Source: a virus. Taken from it: DNA of 26,906 nucleotides. Positions 17,946 through 26,906 of the stretch are shown piece after piece. Location: IMG/VR virus record IMGVR_UViG_3300044621_001057, positions 1 through 26,906 of that record; one strand, 5' to 3'. Each line of letters begins with the position of its first letter. Position 1 is the first letter of the stretch. Under the pieces are notes generated by a model. That model searched no databases and was not told the origin of the DNA. It was given only the letters and a program-made list of their open reading frames with translations. Both the position numbers and the translations under genes were made by a program.

Positions 17946-19968
17946 ATTAAAAGTTAAAATAACCGCTGATGTAGCTTCTGCCACTGCTGGTATGAGCGCA
18001 GTAGAACAAAGAACAAAGCAGTTAGAAGCCAATATAGCCAAACTTCAATCTGTTATAGGAAATACAACTAGTCAGCAAAAACTAGTATCTGCTTTAAATG
18101 CACTAAAGCAACAGCAGACTGAATTAAATAGAGTATCTCAGTTTACAAAAGATAAACAAGGACAACTTGCAAGTACAACAAACCAGGCTACTTTTGCTAT
18201 GGGAAACTTTGCAAGAGTTGTGCAGGATGCTCCTTATGGTATTAGAGGTGTTGCAAATAACATTGATCCTCTAATAGAATCATTTACAAGATTAAAATTA
18301 CAAACAGGTAGTACTGGAGGTGCTTTTAAAGCAATGTTAACTACACTTGCTGGCCCTACTGGTATACTTTTGGCTGTATCCACTGCTACATCATTATTAG
18401 TTGCTTTTGGAGATAAAATATTTAGCGCTAAAAAAGATGTAGATGAATTAAATATATCATTATTAAATCTTAATGATAGTTTTGACGGAATAGATAATGT
18501 ATTAAAGAATTTTAAAGATGAATTAAACTTTAATACTGAATTAAGTAAACTAAATCAGCAAGTTGCTGGTGTTAGTAATTCAACAATAGATTTAAACGAA
18601 GCACAAAGTAAAGTAGGTAATAGTGCTAAATATATTAATTTATTAAATTATTATATTGGTAGTCTTGAAGAAGGTTATAAGAATACAACAAAAGAAGCTA
18701 ATGATTTTTTAGATGCCGTTAAAGGCATAGGACAGGCAACCACAGGAACAGGTTTACAGGATTTACAAGCTGGAACCGTTAATCTTGAAAAACCTACTAG
18801 TGCAATAGCAAAAGCTGCGAATAAAGAATTAGTAGCACTCTATGAAAATTTCCAATTAACCGGAAAAATTAATCTCGAATTTACTAAAAATTTAAGTACA
18901 GAAGATCAAAAAAGATTTTCTTTAATTGCTGCTAATGCTGAAAAATATACAAATCTTGTTGAATTAAGAACAGGCGCTTTAAGAGATTCTGCTATAGCGC
19001 AACAACAATTAAATGATTTAATTAATAGGCAAGAATTTGAAGCCTATGAGAAAGGAATAGAAATTAGACGAAAGCAATATGAGGAATTTAAAAAGTTAGA
19101 TTTACGAAACAGAAGATCAATTTTTGAATCAATAAATTTATTTAAACCAGCCGAATCTGATTCAACTTTTAGAGATACTTTAAATAATATTAAAAAGATT
19201 CAAGAGGCTTATTTAGATTTAACAAAGAAAAGAGAATTAAGATTAGATGTTATAAATAGAAATATTGTTATTACATTAACTCCACAGTTAAAAACAACAG
19301 AATTACCAAAATCATTTGAAACCGATCTTAATAAAATAAAAAAGAAGATCACCGATAGTTTAAGTCCAGACGCAAAGAAAAATCAAGAAGCATTACAAGA
19401 AGTAGAAGAAAAATATAAAGAATACTCTAATAATATCATAAATATAGTTAAAGATATTAGACTCGAGGGTATATCTACTATAGGTGCTGCACTTGGTGAA
19501 GCATTGGTTACAGGTGATATGAATAATTCATTTATGTCATTTGCTAATATTTTAGCATCAGGATTGGAAGCTATCGGTAAAGAATTGATTAAAATAGGAT
19601 TATTAAGTGAAGTAGTACAGGAGGCTTTAAAAACATTATTTACACCTATTGGTGGCCCATTGGCAATTGCTGCAGGAGTTGGGTTAATCGCAGCTGCTAC
19701 TGCATTAAGAGCAAGTTTATCACAAGGAGTTGGAGCAAGAGCATTAGGAGGTCCTGTAAGTGGTGGTAGTCCATATATAGTGGGTGAAAGAGGCCCTGAG
19801 TTATTTGTGCCAGCAGTAAGTGGTGGGATAGTTCCAAATAATCAAGTTGGTTCATTTATGGGTGGTGGAATGGGTAATAGTGGTGGTAGAAGTTCGGTAC
19901 TTAGAGGTCAAGATATTTTACTAGCTTACGCTAGAACACAAAGAAGTCAAATAAGAGTTAATGGGTAG
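17938..19968 (+). CDS. tail tape measure protein, 676 aa
   Basis: Sets tail length and is threaded through the tube. Residues 1-75 form a coiled coil (VEQRTKQLEANIAKLQSVIG, LNALKQQQTELNRV). Residues about 130-165 are hydrophobic (LAGPTGILLAVSTATSLLVA), and residues about 565-590 again (PIGGPLAIAAGVGLIAAATA). The centre is helical and charged. The C-terminus ALGGPVSGGSPYIVGERGPE and LFVPAVSGGIVPNN is the typical tape-measure ending. Its length would predict a tail near 100 nm by the usual 0.15 nm per residue rule (inference). It ends in TAG, which overlaps the next ATG. Confidence 0.9.
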   Translation: MAELKVKITADVASATAGMSAVEQRTKQLEANIAKLQSVIGNTTSQQKLVSALNALKQQQTELNRVSQFTKDKQGQLASTTNQATFAMGNFARVVQDAPYGIRGVANNIDPLIESFTRLKLQTGSTGGAFKAMLTTLAGPTGILLAVSTATSLLVAFGDKIFSAKKDVDELNISLLNLNDSFDGIDNVLKNFKDELNFNTELSKLNQQVAGVSNSTIDLNEAQSKVGNSAKYINLLNYYIGSLEEGYKNTTKEANDFLDAVKGIGQATTGTGLQDLQAGTVNLEKPTSAIAKAANKELVALYENFQLTGKINLEFTKNLSTEDQKRFSLIAANAEKYTNLVELRTGALRDSAIAQQQLNDLINRQEFEAYEKGIEIRRKQYEEFKKLDLRNRRSIFESINLFKPAESDSTFRDTLNNIKKIQEAYLDLTKKRELRLDVINRNIVITLTPQLKTTELPKSFETDLNKIKKKITDSLSPDAKKNQEALQEVEEKYKEYSNNIINIVKDIRLEGISTIGAALGEALVTGDMNNSFMSFANILASGLEAIGKELIKIGLLSEVVQEALKTLFTPIGGPLAIAAGVGLIAAATALRASLSQGVGARALGGPVSGGSPYIVGERGPELFVPAVSGGIVPNNQVGSFMGGGMGNSGGRSSVLRGQDILLAYARTQRSQIRVNG

Positions 19969-22603
19969 TATATATAAAGGTTCTTTTGTTAACACACAAG
20001 TTGATTATACGGACAATAGTCCGAATGAGCAGACTTTTTATGTAACTATAACAGATTTAAGTACTACTGAACTTGAATACGGTTTATCGTTTTTAGCTGT
20101 GCCTATAGGTGGTGGTCAGCAATCCATGACTGTTAATTGGGCTGGCTTACCAATAGATACTACAAGTTTAATAATAGGTTATTCCTTAGCTGGGGTTGGT
20201 AGTTATACAGATATTACAGTAAATAACCCAGCGCCTACAGATTTTTATACTTGGAATGTGGCTGTTGGTAATTATGACATTAGAATACAAGTAGTGAGGT
20301 CAGCGGGGCCAACTGAAACATATTACATATATTATTTAGAGTATCAATTAGAAATGTCTGAGGCTCCTATTGTTTTACAGACAGTAGATAATTCAGAAGA
20401 TAAGTTTACACCAATTAAAAGTAAAAGTTGCACTATAAGTGTATTTACTAATGATGATGTAAATGCTATGACATTTGCTGGGGGTGGGGATACTCAATAT
20501 AAAGTAGAAGTAGCTGTAAATGCTGAATCTCAAATAATATATACAGGTTGGTTGTCATTATCAGATTTAGGTCAGACATTCCAGCCTGATCCTAATGTAT
20601 TGACATTAACGGCTACAGATGGTATAGCATTTTTAGATAGTGTGCCTCTTACAGATAATCATGGTAGCTACTTACAAGGTCCGCATCCTTTAATTAAATA
20701 CATAGCTTGGGCGTTACAAAAGACAGGTATTGAGTTAGAGATTTGGGTGCAGATGAATTTACTAGAGGTAAACTCTATATATGATTATCCTGAGTATCAC
20801 TTTTATAATACCGTATTCTTAGATGCTCAGACATTTGAGGCTGACTTAGGTGAGTTAGAGGATTGTTATACTGTATTAAAAAAGATATTAGGCGAATTTT
20901 GTGAGATAAGCCAACAGAAGAATGTGTGGTTTATTAAGTCTATAGATGAGGCTAATTATGCTCAGTTTAGGATTTGTAGATTTGATTATAATGGTAACCC
21001 TGTAGATTACATTACAGAGCTTTATGCAAAAGATATTGGGGCTGATAGCGATTACTATACTATGGCCTTTATGAATGATGATGCTAGACTTTCTTTACAA
21101 AGACCTTATAAGTCTGTAATACATAAGTTTGATTACAACTATCCGGCTGAGATTGTTCAAAATATAGACTTTGAAAAGGGAATTGCTACAACTGAGCCTG
21201 ATCCTACTGCTCCAACAAGCACAGGAATTTACAACCCTCAGGGGTGGACTCTTGCTAGGGCTAGTGATGGCACAAGTGGGATATGGTTAGACCTTTATAA
21301 ACAAGCAGGTGCAAGAGGTGAGATAATTAAGGAGTTTGAGTATGGCTATGAGAAGGACCGCTATATGGTGGTTGAACACGAAGATGTAGCCGGTGATGAC
21401 TTTATCCATTATGTTAAGTCAACTCCTTTCTATGTGCAAAAAGGGGATAGATTAAATATATCTGTTGATGTAGGACAAAATGTTAATTTAAACATTATAA
21501 ACCCAGTACATGTATGGCTTGAATCGGATACTTCATATTATACATGGCAATTAGATACTACCTCTTTAACTCCTGAAGGTGACCCAATAATAAATCAATG
21601 GGTTGCAAAACCAAAACCTTTAACTGCTGCAATAGCGGATAATCCATTTACTCAAATGTGGAGATTGCAGTTAGATTCTGCATTAGATCCTGAGGATGAG
21701 TTACCAAAATATACATCTATACAAGGTGAGATTGATGTACCTGCTGATGGAAAAATTTGGGTAAGGCTTTGTGTTAACTCCAATATTTTTGCCCCTTTAT
21801 TCTTCTCTAATTTAAATATAGACATTACTCCAAGAGTCAATGGCTCTTATCAAAAATATACAGGTCAGCAACATACCTCTGAGCAAGATATAGACACATT
21901 AGCAATAAGAGAGGAGTCAGTATCTATGTCTGATGCCCCGAGAATAGAGATGAAAGGGTCTATGTTAAGAAGGTTGATTGGAGATACATTATATACAGGA
22001 AATGCAGCCTTTGAAACAGGCAATGGTGTAACTTTGGATGGCTTTTTGACACCTATTTTTAATGTGGATGACTATATAAGAATCATAAACACCACAAATA
22101 ACAATGGCACATTTAGGATAGTAGCAACCAACTATTCTTTTGTTACTAATAAGACAGTATTGGAATTTGATGAGGCCACTGTTTTTGAAGTAGATGCAAG
22201 TACAACTATTCAGGCTTATATGTATGAATTAACTGAAAACTTTTATGACTCTATAGATTATCCTGGCGGCGGTGCGCCTCAATCTGCTCAGTTACCTTAT
22301 GGCCAACATCAGAATCAAGCTGTATGGAATCAATATAATAGGGTATTTAGTATATTTGAAGCTACTATCGATGGTTTAGATACTGATACTGTAGACAATC
22401 TAGGACTTCCTGATTTGCCTGATTTAATGCACATGTATAGGCAAAATGATACTCACCCTGCAACTTATAATAAGCAGTTTAAGTGTTTACATTACGAGCA
22501 AGATACAGATAATTGTGAGTGGAGTATTTATATGATTGAGGTAGGAGACGGCTCAATACCTAAGTCTTATGATGGCCATACATTTAAATATTTTCAGAAA
22601 TGA
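19961..22603 (+). CDS. large tail-tip / baseplate protein, 880 aa
   Basis: Directly follows the tape measure, where distal-tail and hub (tail-associated) proteins lie. Residues 1-130 form beta-rich repeats starting GSIYKGSFVNTQVDYTDN. Residues about 140-230 (IVLQTVDNSEDKFTPIKSKS, IYTGWLSLSDLGQTFQPDPN, LTLTATDGIAFLDSVPL) match the hub-like opening of Bacteroidota tail proteins. Later parts contain carbohydrate-module-like segments (ITPRVNGSYQKY region) and a C-terminal YNRVFSIFEATIDGLDTD. No enzyme motif (lysozyme, NlpC, lyase) was found. It likely combines Dit and Tal functions in one chain. ATG 19961 overlaps the tape-measure stop. Confidence 0.75.
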   Translation: MGSIYKGSFVNTQVDYTDNSPNEQTFYVTITDLSTTELEYGLSFLAVPIGGGQQSMTVNWAGLPIDTTSLIIGYSLAGVGSYTDITVNNPAPTDFYTWNVAVGNYDIRIQVVRSAGPTETYYIYYLEYQLEMSEAPIVLQTVDNSEDKFTPIKSKSCTISVFTNDDVNAMTFAGGGDTQYKVEVAVNAESQIIYTGWLSLSDLGQTFQPDPNVLTLTATDGIAFLDSVPLTDNHGSYLQGPHPLIKYIAWALQKTGIELEIWVQMNLLEVNSIYDYPEYHFYNTVFLDAQTFEADLGELEDCYTVLKKILGEFCEISQQKNVWFIKSIDEANYAQFRICRFDYNGNPVDYITELYAKDIGADSDYYTMAFMNDDARLSLQRPYKSVIHKFDYNYPAEIVQNIDFEKGIATTEPDPTAPTSTGIYNPQGWTLARASDGTSGIWLDLYKQAGARGEIIKEFEYGYEKDRYMVVEHEDVAGDDFIHYVKSTPFYVQKGDRLNISVDVGQNVNLNIINPVHVWLESDTSYYTWQLDTTSLTPEGDPIINQWVAKPKPLTAAIADNPFTQMWRLQLDSALDPEDELPKYTSIQGEIDVPADGKIWVRLCVNSNIFAPLFFSNLNIDITPRVNGSYQKYTGQQHTSEQDIDTLAIREESVSMSDAPRIEMKGSMLRRLIGDTLYTGNAAFETGNGVTLDGFLTPIFNVDDYIRIINTTNNNGTFRIVATNYSFVTNKTVLEFDEATVFEVDASTTIQAYMYELTENFYDSIDYPGGGAPQSAQLPYGQHQNQAVWNQYNRVFSIFEATIDGLDTDTVDNLGLPDLPDLMHMYRQNDTHPATYNKQFKCLHYEQDTDNCEWSIYMIEVGDGSIPKSYDGHTFKYFQK

Positions 22604-23307
22604 ACGACGGTAAAGTAGTAAAAGGTACGAATATGATTGCTTCCATTTTAGTTAATGGAAACTATCGCCCTGTGTTTTGTGCTAAGTCTTGCTCATTTGA
22701 GATGACTAATGAGATTATTAATAGGACCTCAGTTAATGATGGGCTATTTACTAAAAGACGGATAAGAAGAACTGAGTGGTCGGGTTCTGCATCAGGGGTA
22801 TTGGTTACGAATGATACCAGCGAAAGATATTCTCCTTTTTACTTAATGCAACAATCTGTAAGAAGGGCGGCTTTAAACTGGCAATTTGAGTTTACTAACT
22901 TAGATGGAGATGTTAGAACTATTGAGGGTGAGGCTTTAATTCAAAACTTACCTATCAGCGGTGATGTGCAGAGTTTTGTACAATGTACCGTAAATATTAT
23001 CGGAACGGGTGCCTTTACAATGGATGAGGTGCCATCAAGTCCTCCCTCAGATGAGAATGTCGACTCTGACTATTGGACTACTACTTCAGGACAGAATCAA
23101 ATTAGTGGTCTGTCTGTAGGTGGTAAGAGTTTGATTGGAAAAGAGATTTTGGCTATTGCAAGAGAGGGAACTGTATATGATCCTATTACCACGGGAAGTC
23201 CATCAAATAGGACTGCGCTATTTAATAGTGCATTGGGTAGGATTACATTTGATTCAAACATACCTTTTAATCCAAACGAGACTGTTTGGGCAATGTGGAA
23301 AGACTAA
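22600..23307 (+). CDS. tail-tube-fold protein with extra C-terminal domain, 235 aa
   Basis: Residues about 10-140 follow the TP901-1/lambda gpV tube pattern: MIASILVNGNYRPVFCAKSC, TNEIINRTSVNDGLFTKRRI, EWSGSASGVLV, FEFTNLDGDVRTIEGEALIQ and CTVNIIGTGAFT. The remaining part (about 155-235) is a separate small beta domain: WTTTSGQNQISGLSVGGKSL, EILAIAREGTVYDP and FNPNETVWAMWK. That last domain is repeated in the next gene. A tube-fold protein here, downstream of the tail-tip gene, is either a tube variant at the tail tip or a fibre adaptor. It overlaps the previous stop (ATGA) and the next start by one base. Confidence 0.65.
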   Translation: MNDGKVVKGTNMIASILVNGNYRPVFCAKSCSFEMTNEIINRTSVNDGLFTKRRIRRTEWSGSASGVLVTNDTSERYSPFYLMQQSVRRAALNWQFEFTNLDGDVRTIEGEALIQNLPISGDVQSFVQCTVNIIGTGAFTMDEVPSSPPSDENVDSDYWTTTSGQNQISGLSVGGKSLIGKEILAIAREGTVYDPITTGSPSNRTALFNSALGRITFDSNIPFNPNETVWAMWKD

Positions 23308-23558
23308 TGGTAGTAAAAAAAACATATTACCCTTTAGAAGGGTTTACGGGTGTGACGGATGCGGCTATTGCTTATACAAAGATTTTAATGCTTAGTCGTG
23401 AGGGGAATGTTATGAATAGAACATTAGACAATGGTGTTTTAATTAGTGGGGGTTTATGGTATCAGTATTTTCCGTCAACGGGAACTATTATGCTTAATCC
23501 TCAGCAACCAATTAATCAAGGCGAATCTATAAATATAGTATATGAAACAAATCCTTAA
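23307..23558 (+). CDS. small beta-domain protein, 83 aa, paralogue of the preceding C-terminal domain
   Basis: MVVKKTYYPLEGFTGVTDAA, IAYTKILMLSREGNVMNRTL and NPQQPINQGESINIVYE line up with the C-terminal 80 residues of the 235-aa protein: KILMLSREGNV against EILAIAREGTV, TIMLNPQQPINQGESI against ITFDSNIPFNPNETV. So the domain exists both fused and free. It may link the tube-like protein to the fibre. ATG 23307 overlaps the previous TAA by one base. It ends inside the start of the fibre gene (17-base overlap). Confidence 0.7.
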   Translation: MVVKKTYYPLEGFTGVTDAAIAYTKILMLSREGNVMNRTLDNGVLISGGLWYQYFPSTGTIMLNPQQPINQGESINIVYETNP

Positions 23559-26500
23559 ACTGGTTTTTTTGCTTGTATTAGGGCAGACAGCTTTAGCACA
23601 GGCTCCAAGTAATTACACAAACATCAATGGGCGGTATCGGTGGATTGCTGGTATGTTTGACTCTACCTTTCACATTCCTAAAGGGGCTACCCCATCATTA
23701 AGAACAGGGGGTTCAACTAATGCTGGCGGTTTGTTTTATAATACTGCAGATTCAAGTGTTTACACTTATACTGGAACTCAGTGGATTAAAGTAAGAGGTT
23801 CTTTAAACCCTTCAGATACGACTAATAAATATGTCACTCAGGTTTATAAGAAAAATGCCTCTGATTCTGTTTTTTATGTAAAAGGTGGGAATCATATTTG
23901 GGCATTTAACGATAGTACAGGCTCACCTGGTGGTGGAGGAGGTGGTAAGGTTTACTACTTCAATGGTGGAGTTAATATGGGTACTATTGGTGGTATTCAA
24001 ATGTATGAGTTAGGTGATACTGCTAACACAGGGGCTGCTGCTAACTTTACAAGGTCAACTACAGGAAATATTGCCAACTTTATTACTGATCCGGGAAAGC
24101 CTGGACTTGTGCAGATTCCTGCTGGTGTTTGGAGTGTAGATGCTTGGCTAAGTGAGACAGGTGGTGGTTCAAATCACGCTGAGATATGGATTGAGGTGGA
24201 AAAGTGGGATGGTTCTACTATTACTACTATTGCTACTTCACCCATAGAACAAATTACTGAAGGGGCTACCCCTAATTTATATAGTTGGTCTGTTACTATT
24301 CCTACAACAACTTTGGCTATTACAGATCGGATAGTCATTCAATTTTATATCTCAAATACAAATGGTAAGACTGTTACTTTATATACTCAGAATGGATATG
24401 TGGGTGAGGTTCATACAACCTTTACTACAGGTATTGGTGCGATAAATGGGTTAACTGCTCCTGCTCAGTATTTAGTAACAGGAACCTCAGGAACAGACTT
24501 TAATATTAATTCGGCTACTGCTACCCATACTTTTAACCTACCAACAGCCTCAGCGACTAATAGGGGTGCTTTAAGTTCTGCTGATTGGACAATTTTTAAC
24601 AATAAGATTGGTCCTTCAGATACAGCCTCAATGCTTTCTCCTTATTTGAGAAAGGCTGACACTACAGCTATGTTAAACCCATACTTTCGTTTGGCGGGAG
24701 TAGGCCTTAAGAATACCGGTCAGACAGTTTATGCTGATACATTATTATTATCCACTCGTGCTTGGAGACAGAAGGGTATTGATTCTGTAGCTTCTTTAAT
24801 TACGGGCGGGTATGTGCCTAACTCAAGGACTATCACTATTAACGGGACTACACAGGATTTATCAGCCAATAGGACTTATAATGTAGGAACAGTTACGAGT
24901 GTAGCGACTAATACGGGTACAGGTATTACAGGGGGTACTTTTACAACTTCGGGAACTATAGCTGCTGATACTTTACTTTTAAGTACAAGGGCTTGGAGAC
25001 AGAAAGGGGTGGATTCAGTAGCCTCTTTGATTAATACAAGAATATCAGGCACTACCAACTACATACCCAAGTTTACTTCTTCATCTGCAATAGGGAATAG
25101 TGTTATTTATGACCAATCTGGTTTAATAGGAATTAACACTACAACTCCTGGTAGTTATAATGCCAATGCTTACAATTTAGTTGTAGGTGGAACATCAGAT
25201 GCAGGAATTACAATATTTGGAAATTCTGCTGAAGGTTCAAGCAATTTATATTTAGCTGATGGAACAACAGGAGACCAAGCATATAGGGGATTCTTAAGAT
25301 ATACTCATAGTAATGATGCTTTAACAATAGGTACTTCCGGAATTACAAGAATGACATTAGACGCAAGTGGGAATTTAGGTTTGGGATTAACTCCTAATAC
25401 TTGGCCCGCAGGTCAGATTGCTTTTGAGTTTGGTTCATTGGGTACATTAGTATCTACCGGTAGTACTGTTTCTTTACAGAATAACAGTTACAATAACGGA
25501 ACAAATAATATCCGTAAAGTAATTGGTGAGGCTTCATCTTACAATCAAAGTGGTGGTGCGCATATTTGGCAATATGCTGCTTCGGGTGCTTCGGGTTCAA
25601 CTATTAGTTTTTCAGAAGCAATGAGAATAACCTCGGGGGGCAATGTACTTGTAGGGGGAACAAGTGATAATGGTAGTAGATTACAAGTAACAGGTGCAGC
25701 TACATTTAGTTCATCGGTTACGGCAAGTGGAGGTTTTGAAATACCAAATGGTCAATTTTATAGAGCAAGAAGAAGTAGCGGAAGTTTACTTACTGATATG
25801 ATTGGAATACCAAGCGGTACAGATGATGTAAGAATTTTAACAACAGGAGATTTTAATATAGTAAATGGCTCACTATCTAATATATTAACTGTTAAAAATG
25901 GAGGCAATGTAGGTATAGGAACGACTTCGCCAGTAGGAGATGGTACTGTATTAAATTTATACGGAACTACGGCAAGTACATTAAAATTACAAACATCATC
26001 AAGTGGTACTACTATTAATGATGGAAGTGAAATTGTAATGTATGATAATGATATGATTATTAAAAATCGTGAAGCTGGTTATATTAATTTTCATACTTCC
26101 AATACCGAGCGAATGAGAATAACATCAGCGGGATTAGTTGGAATCGGAACTTCTGCCCCAGATGTTAGTTTACACATAAACAGTTCAGCACCACAAGTGC
26201 ATTTTCAAAATACATATAATACAGGTTTTTATGTAGGTGTGTTAGGCGATGCTTCTGGAAATTCTACTTTGTATAATGCTGCTAATACTAATATGTTGTT
26301 CTCAACAAATGCCACCGAGCGAATGAGAATAACAAGTGGTGGCAATGTAGGTATAGGTACAACTTCCCCGGCAGAGAAATTAGACCTACAAGGAACTATG
26401 AATATGAATGGAGCAAGTGGAACTTACTTGCAAGTTCAATATAATGGTGCTAATAGAGGATATTTAGGAACTGCCAATGCAACAATAGCAAGTGGGGCTA

Positions 26501-26906
26501 CTACTGATTTAGGATTATCTGCAACATCTAATTTGGTTTTTGGAACAGGTGGCTCATTAACCGAGCGAATGAGAATAACAAGTGGGGGGGAATTATTAAT
26601 AAACACCACCACAGATGCAGGTAACTTTAAACTACAAGTAAATGGTGCTATTTATTCTACAAATGGTACTTCCGAAAATATATGGATGAATGATGGTGTA
26701 AGTTCATCTTCCCTTCAACAGGCAAGCAATATATTTTTTATAAACTCAAATGCTTCAAGTGCTACTCACGGTAGTATTATTTTTAGAAGTAGTAGTGCTT
26801 ATACAGAAAGAATGAGAATAACAAATTCTGGAGAAGTTTACATAGCAGGAACAACTGACCAAGGTGCATATAACTTACAAGTAAATGGTACGGGTGTTTG
26901 GGGAGC
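23542..26906 (+). CDS. very large tail fibre with signal peptide (partial, right edge)
   Basis: Open for 1,121 codons from ATG 23542 to the window end with no stop. It begins MKQILKLVFLLVLGQTALA followed by QAPSNY, a classical Sec signal peptide. Then comes a globular part with Gly-rich linker (SPGGGGGGK), a beta region (residues about 130-300), a duplicated segment DTLLLSTRAWRQKG, and from about residue 600 a run of units with TERMRITSGGNVGIGTTSP-like ends. These units are typical of Bacteroidota phage fibres, which often finish with a self-cleaving S74 chaperone; that part would lie beyond the window. It should bind the host surface. The signal peptide is odd for a virion protein. Confidence 0.85.
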   Translation, partial: MKQILKLVFLLVLGQTALAQAPSNYTNINGRYRWIAGMFDSTFHIPKGATPSLRTGGSTNAGGLFYNTADSSVYTYTGTQWIKVRGSLNPSDTTNKYVTQVYKKNASDSVFYVKGGNHIWAFNDSTGSPGGGGGGKVYYFNGGVNMGTIGGIQMYELGDTANTGAAANFTRSTTGNIANFITDPGKPGLVQIPAGVWSVDAWLSETGGGSNHAEIWIEVEKWDGSTITTIATSPIEQITEGATPNLYSWSVTIPTTTLAITDRIVIQFYISNTNGKTVTLYTQNGYVGEVHTTFTTGIGAINGLTAPAQYLVTGTSGTDFNINSATATHTFNLPTASATNRGALSSADWTIFNNKIGPSDTASMLSPYLRKADTTAMLNPYFRLAGVGLKNTGQTVYADTLLLSTRAWRQKGIDSVASLITGGYVPNSRTITINGTTQDLSANRTYNVGTVTSVATNTGTGITGGTFTTSGTIAADTLLLSTRAWRQKGVDSVASLINTRISGTTNYIPKFTSSSAIGNSVIYDQSGLIGINTTTPGSYNANAYNLVVGGTSDAGITIFGNSAEGSSNLYLADGTTGDQAYRGFLRYTHSNDALTIGTSGITRMTLDASGNLGLGLTPNTWPAGQIAFEFGSLGTLVSTGSTVSLQNNSYNNGTNNIRKVIGEASSYNQSGGAHIWQYAASGASGSTISFSEAMRITSGGNVLVGGTSDNGSRLQVTGAATFSSSVTASGGFEIPNGQFYRARRSSGSLLTDMIGIPSGTDDVRILTTGDFNIVNGSLSNILTVKNGGNVGIGTTSPVGDGTVLNLYGTTASTLKLQTSSSGTTINDGSEIVMYDNDMIIKNREAGYINFHTSNTERMRITSAGLVGIGTSAPDVSLHINSSAPQVHFQNTYNTGFYVGVLGDASGNSTLYNAANTNMLFSTNATERMRITSGGNVGIGTTSPAEKLDLQGTMNMNGASGTYLQVQYNGANRGYLGTANATIASGATTDLGLSATSNLVFGTGGSLTERMRITSGGELLINTTTDAGNFKLQVNGAIYSTNGTSENIWMNDGVSSSSLQQASNIFFINSNASSATHGSIIFRSSSAYTERMRITNSGEVYIAGTTDQGAYNLQVNGTGVWG
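24733..24801 (+). repeat. 23-residue fibre repeat, copy 1
   Basis: Encodes ADTLLLSTRAWRQKGIDSVA-SLI. Copy 2 at 24964-25032 differs by one residue (V for I) and by silent changes, 231 bases further on. The protein is kept while the DNA has diverged, so the repeat is old and selected. Confidence 0.85.
24964..25032 (+). repeat. 23-residue fibre repeat, copy 2
   Basis: Encodes ADTLLLSTRAWRQKGVDSVA-SLI, matching copy 1 at 24733-24801 with one conservative change. Confidence 0.85.
25345..26905 (+). repeat. fibre repeat array with MRIT..G.VGIGT unit ends
   Basis: Unit ends are at about 25345 (RMTLDASGNLGLG), 25618 (AMRITSGGNVLVG), 25888 (VKNGGNVGIGTTSP), 26104, 26314, 26560 and 26803 (TERMRIT forms). 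Spacing is about 210-270 bases (70-90 residues). At DNA level, accgagcgaatgagaataac is identical at 26104, 26314 and 26560, so the last units could recombine. Confidence 0.8.

Noticed and set aside
25345-26905. Diversity-generating retroelement target in the fibre
   Set aside because: No reverse transcriptase and no template repeat with adenine-specific differences is visible in the window.
1-26906. Genome-wide TAG recoding
   Set aside because: All confident genes lack in-frame TAG, and the adaptor (15867) and tape measure (19968) end in TAG where the next gene starts, as normal stops do. Only the local cases at 826 and 1051 remain open.

Overview
The window is most likely part of a tailed double-stranded DNA bacteriophage (or prophage) with a long non-contractile tail and an HK97-type capsid, infecting a member of the Bacteroidota. 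Evidence for the host: most start codons are preceded by A/T-rich leaders (such as AAAAACAAATAATATG) instead of Shine-Dalgarno sites. Promoters fit the Bacteroidota pattern TTTG-N19-23-TAnnTTTG (2617-2648 on +, 8905-8937 on -). The last gene starts with a signal peptide ending ALA-QA and carries the TERMRITSGGNVGIGT-type fibre repeats common in this phylum. No integrase, lysis gene, DNA polymerase or tRNA is visible, so lifestyle cannot be decided. Both ends of the phage genome lie outside the window.

Layout. (1) 1-2500, + strand: a 148-aa protein of unknown function, then short unknown proteins, a two-helix membrane protein and a small lipoprotein, separated by clear hairpin terminators. Inside lie two reading frames each broken by one TAG (793-978 and about 1006-1149) and a stretch with four successive hairpins (1150-1325). 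(2) 2500-3340: a GIY-YIG nuclease/HTH fusion gene with its own promoter. Copies of one 12-13-bp element sit on both sides of it, and two tandem palindromes follow. (3) 3340-6780, + strand: a tight run of very small AT-rich genes, including three paralogues ending EQYYNETYK or similar, with long identical repeats at the gene junctions. It ends in a SAM methyltransferase and a KdsC-like HAD phosphatase. (4) 6780-7182: an array of 11 degenerate TTCCA-cored repeats, then a terminator for the opposite strand. (5) 7183-8876, - strand: a small operon of unknown phage genes with a good promoter. (6) 9084-14918, + strand: small and large terminase, portal, a small Cys-rich ORF, Mu F/SPP1 gp7-like head protein, prohead protease and major capsid protein, closed by a strong terminator. 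(7) 14981-26906, + strand: head-tail connector, adaptor, gp10-like and tail-completion proteins, tail tube, two tail-assembly chaperone frames probably joined by a -1 frameshift, tape measure, a large tail-tip protein, a second tube-fold protein with a duplicated C-terminal domain, and a giant secreted-looking tail fibre that runs off the right edge.

How it fits together: regions 6-7 form a standard late packaging, head and tail cassette transcribed rightward. Regions 1-3 look like early/accessory genes. Regions 4-5 sit where transcription direction changes, which makes the repeat array a candidate for replication initiation or transcription control. The most unusual items are the iteron-like array, the operator-flanked GIY-YIG/HTH fusion, the methyltransferase/phosphatase pair, the amber-interrupted small genes and the signal peptide on the fibre. 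All functional calls come from reading motifs by eye; no database search was run.
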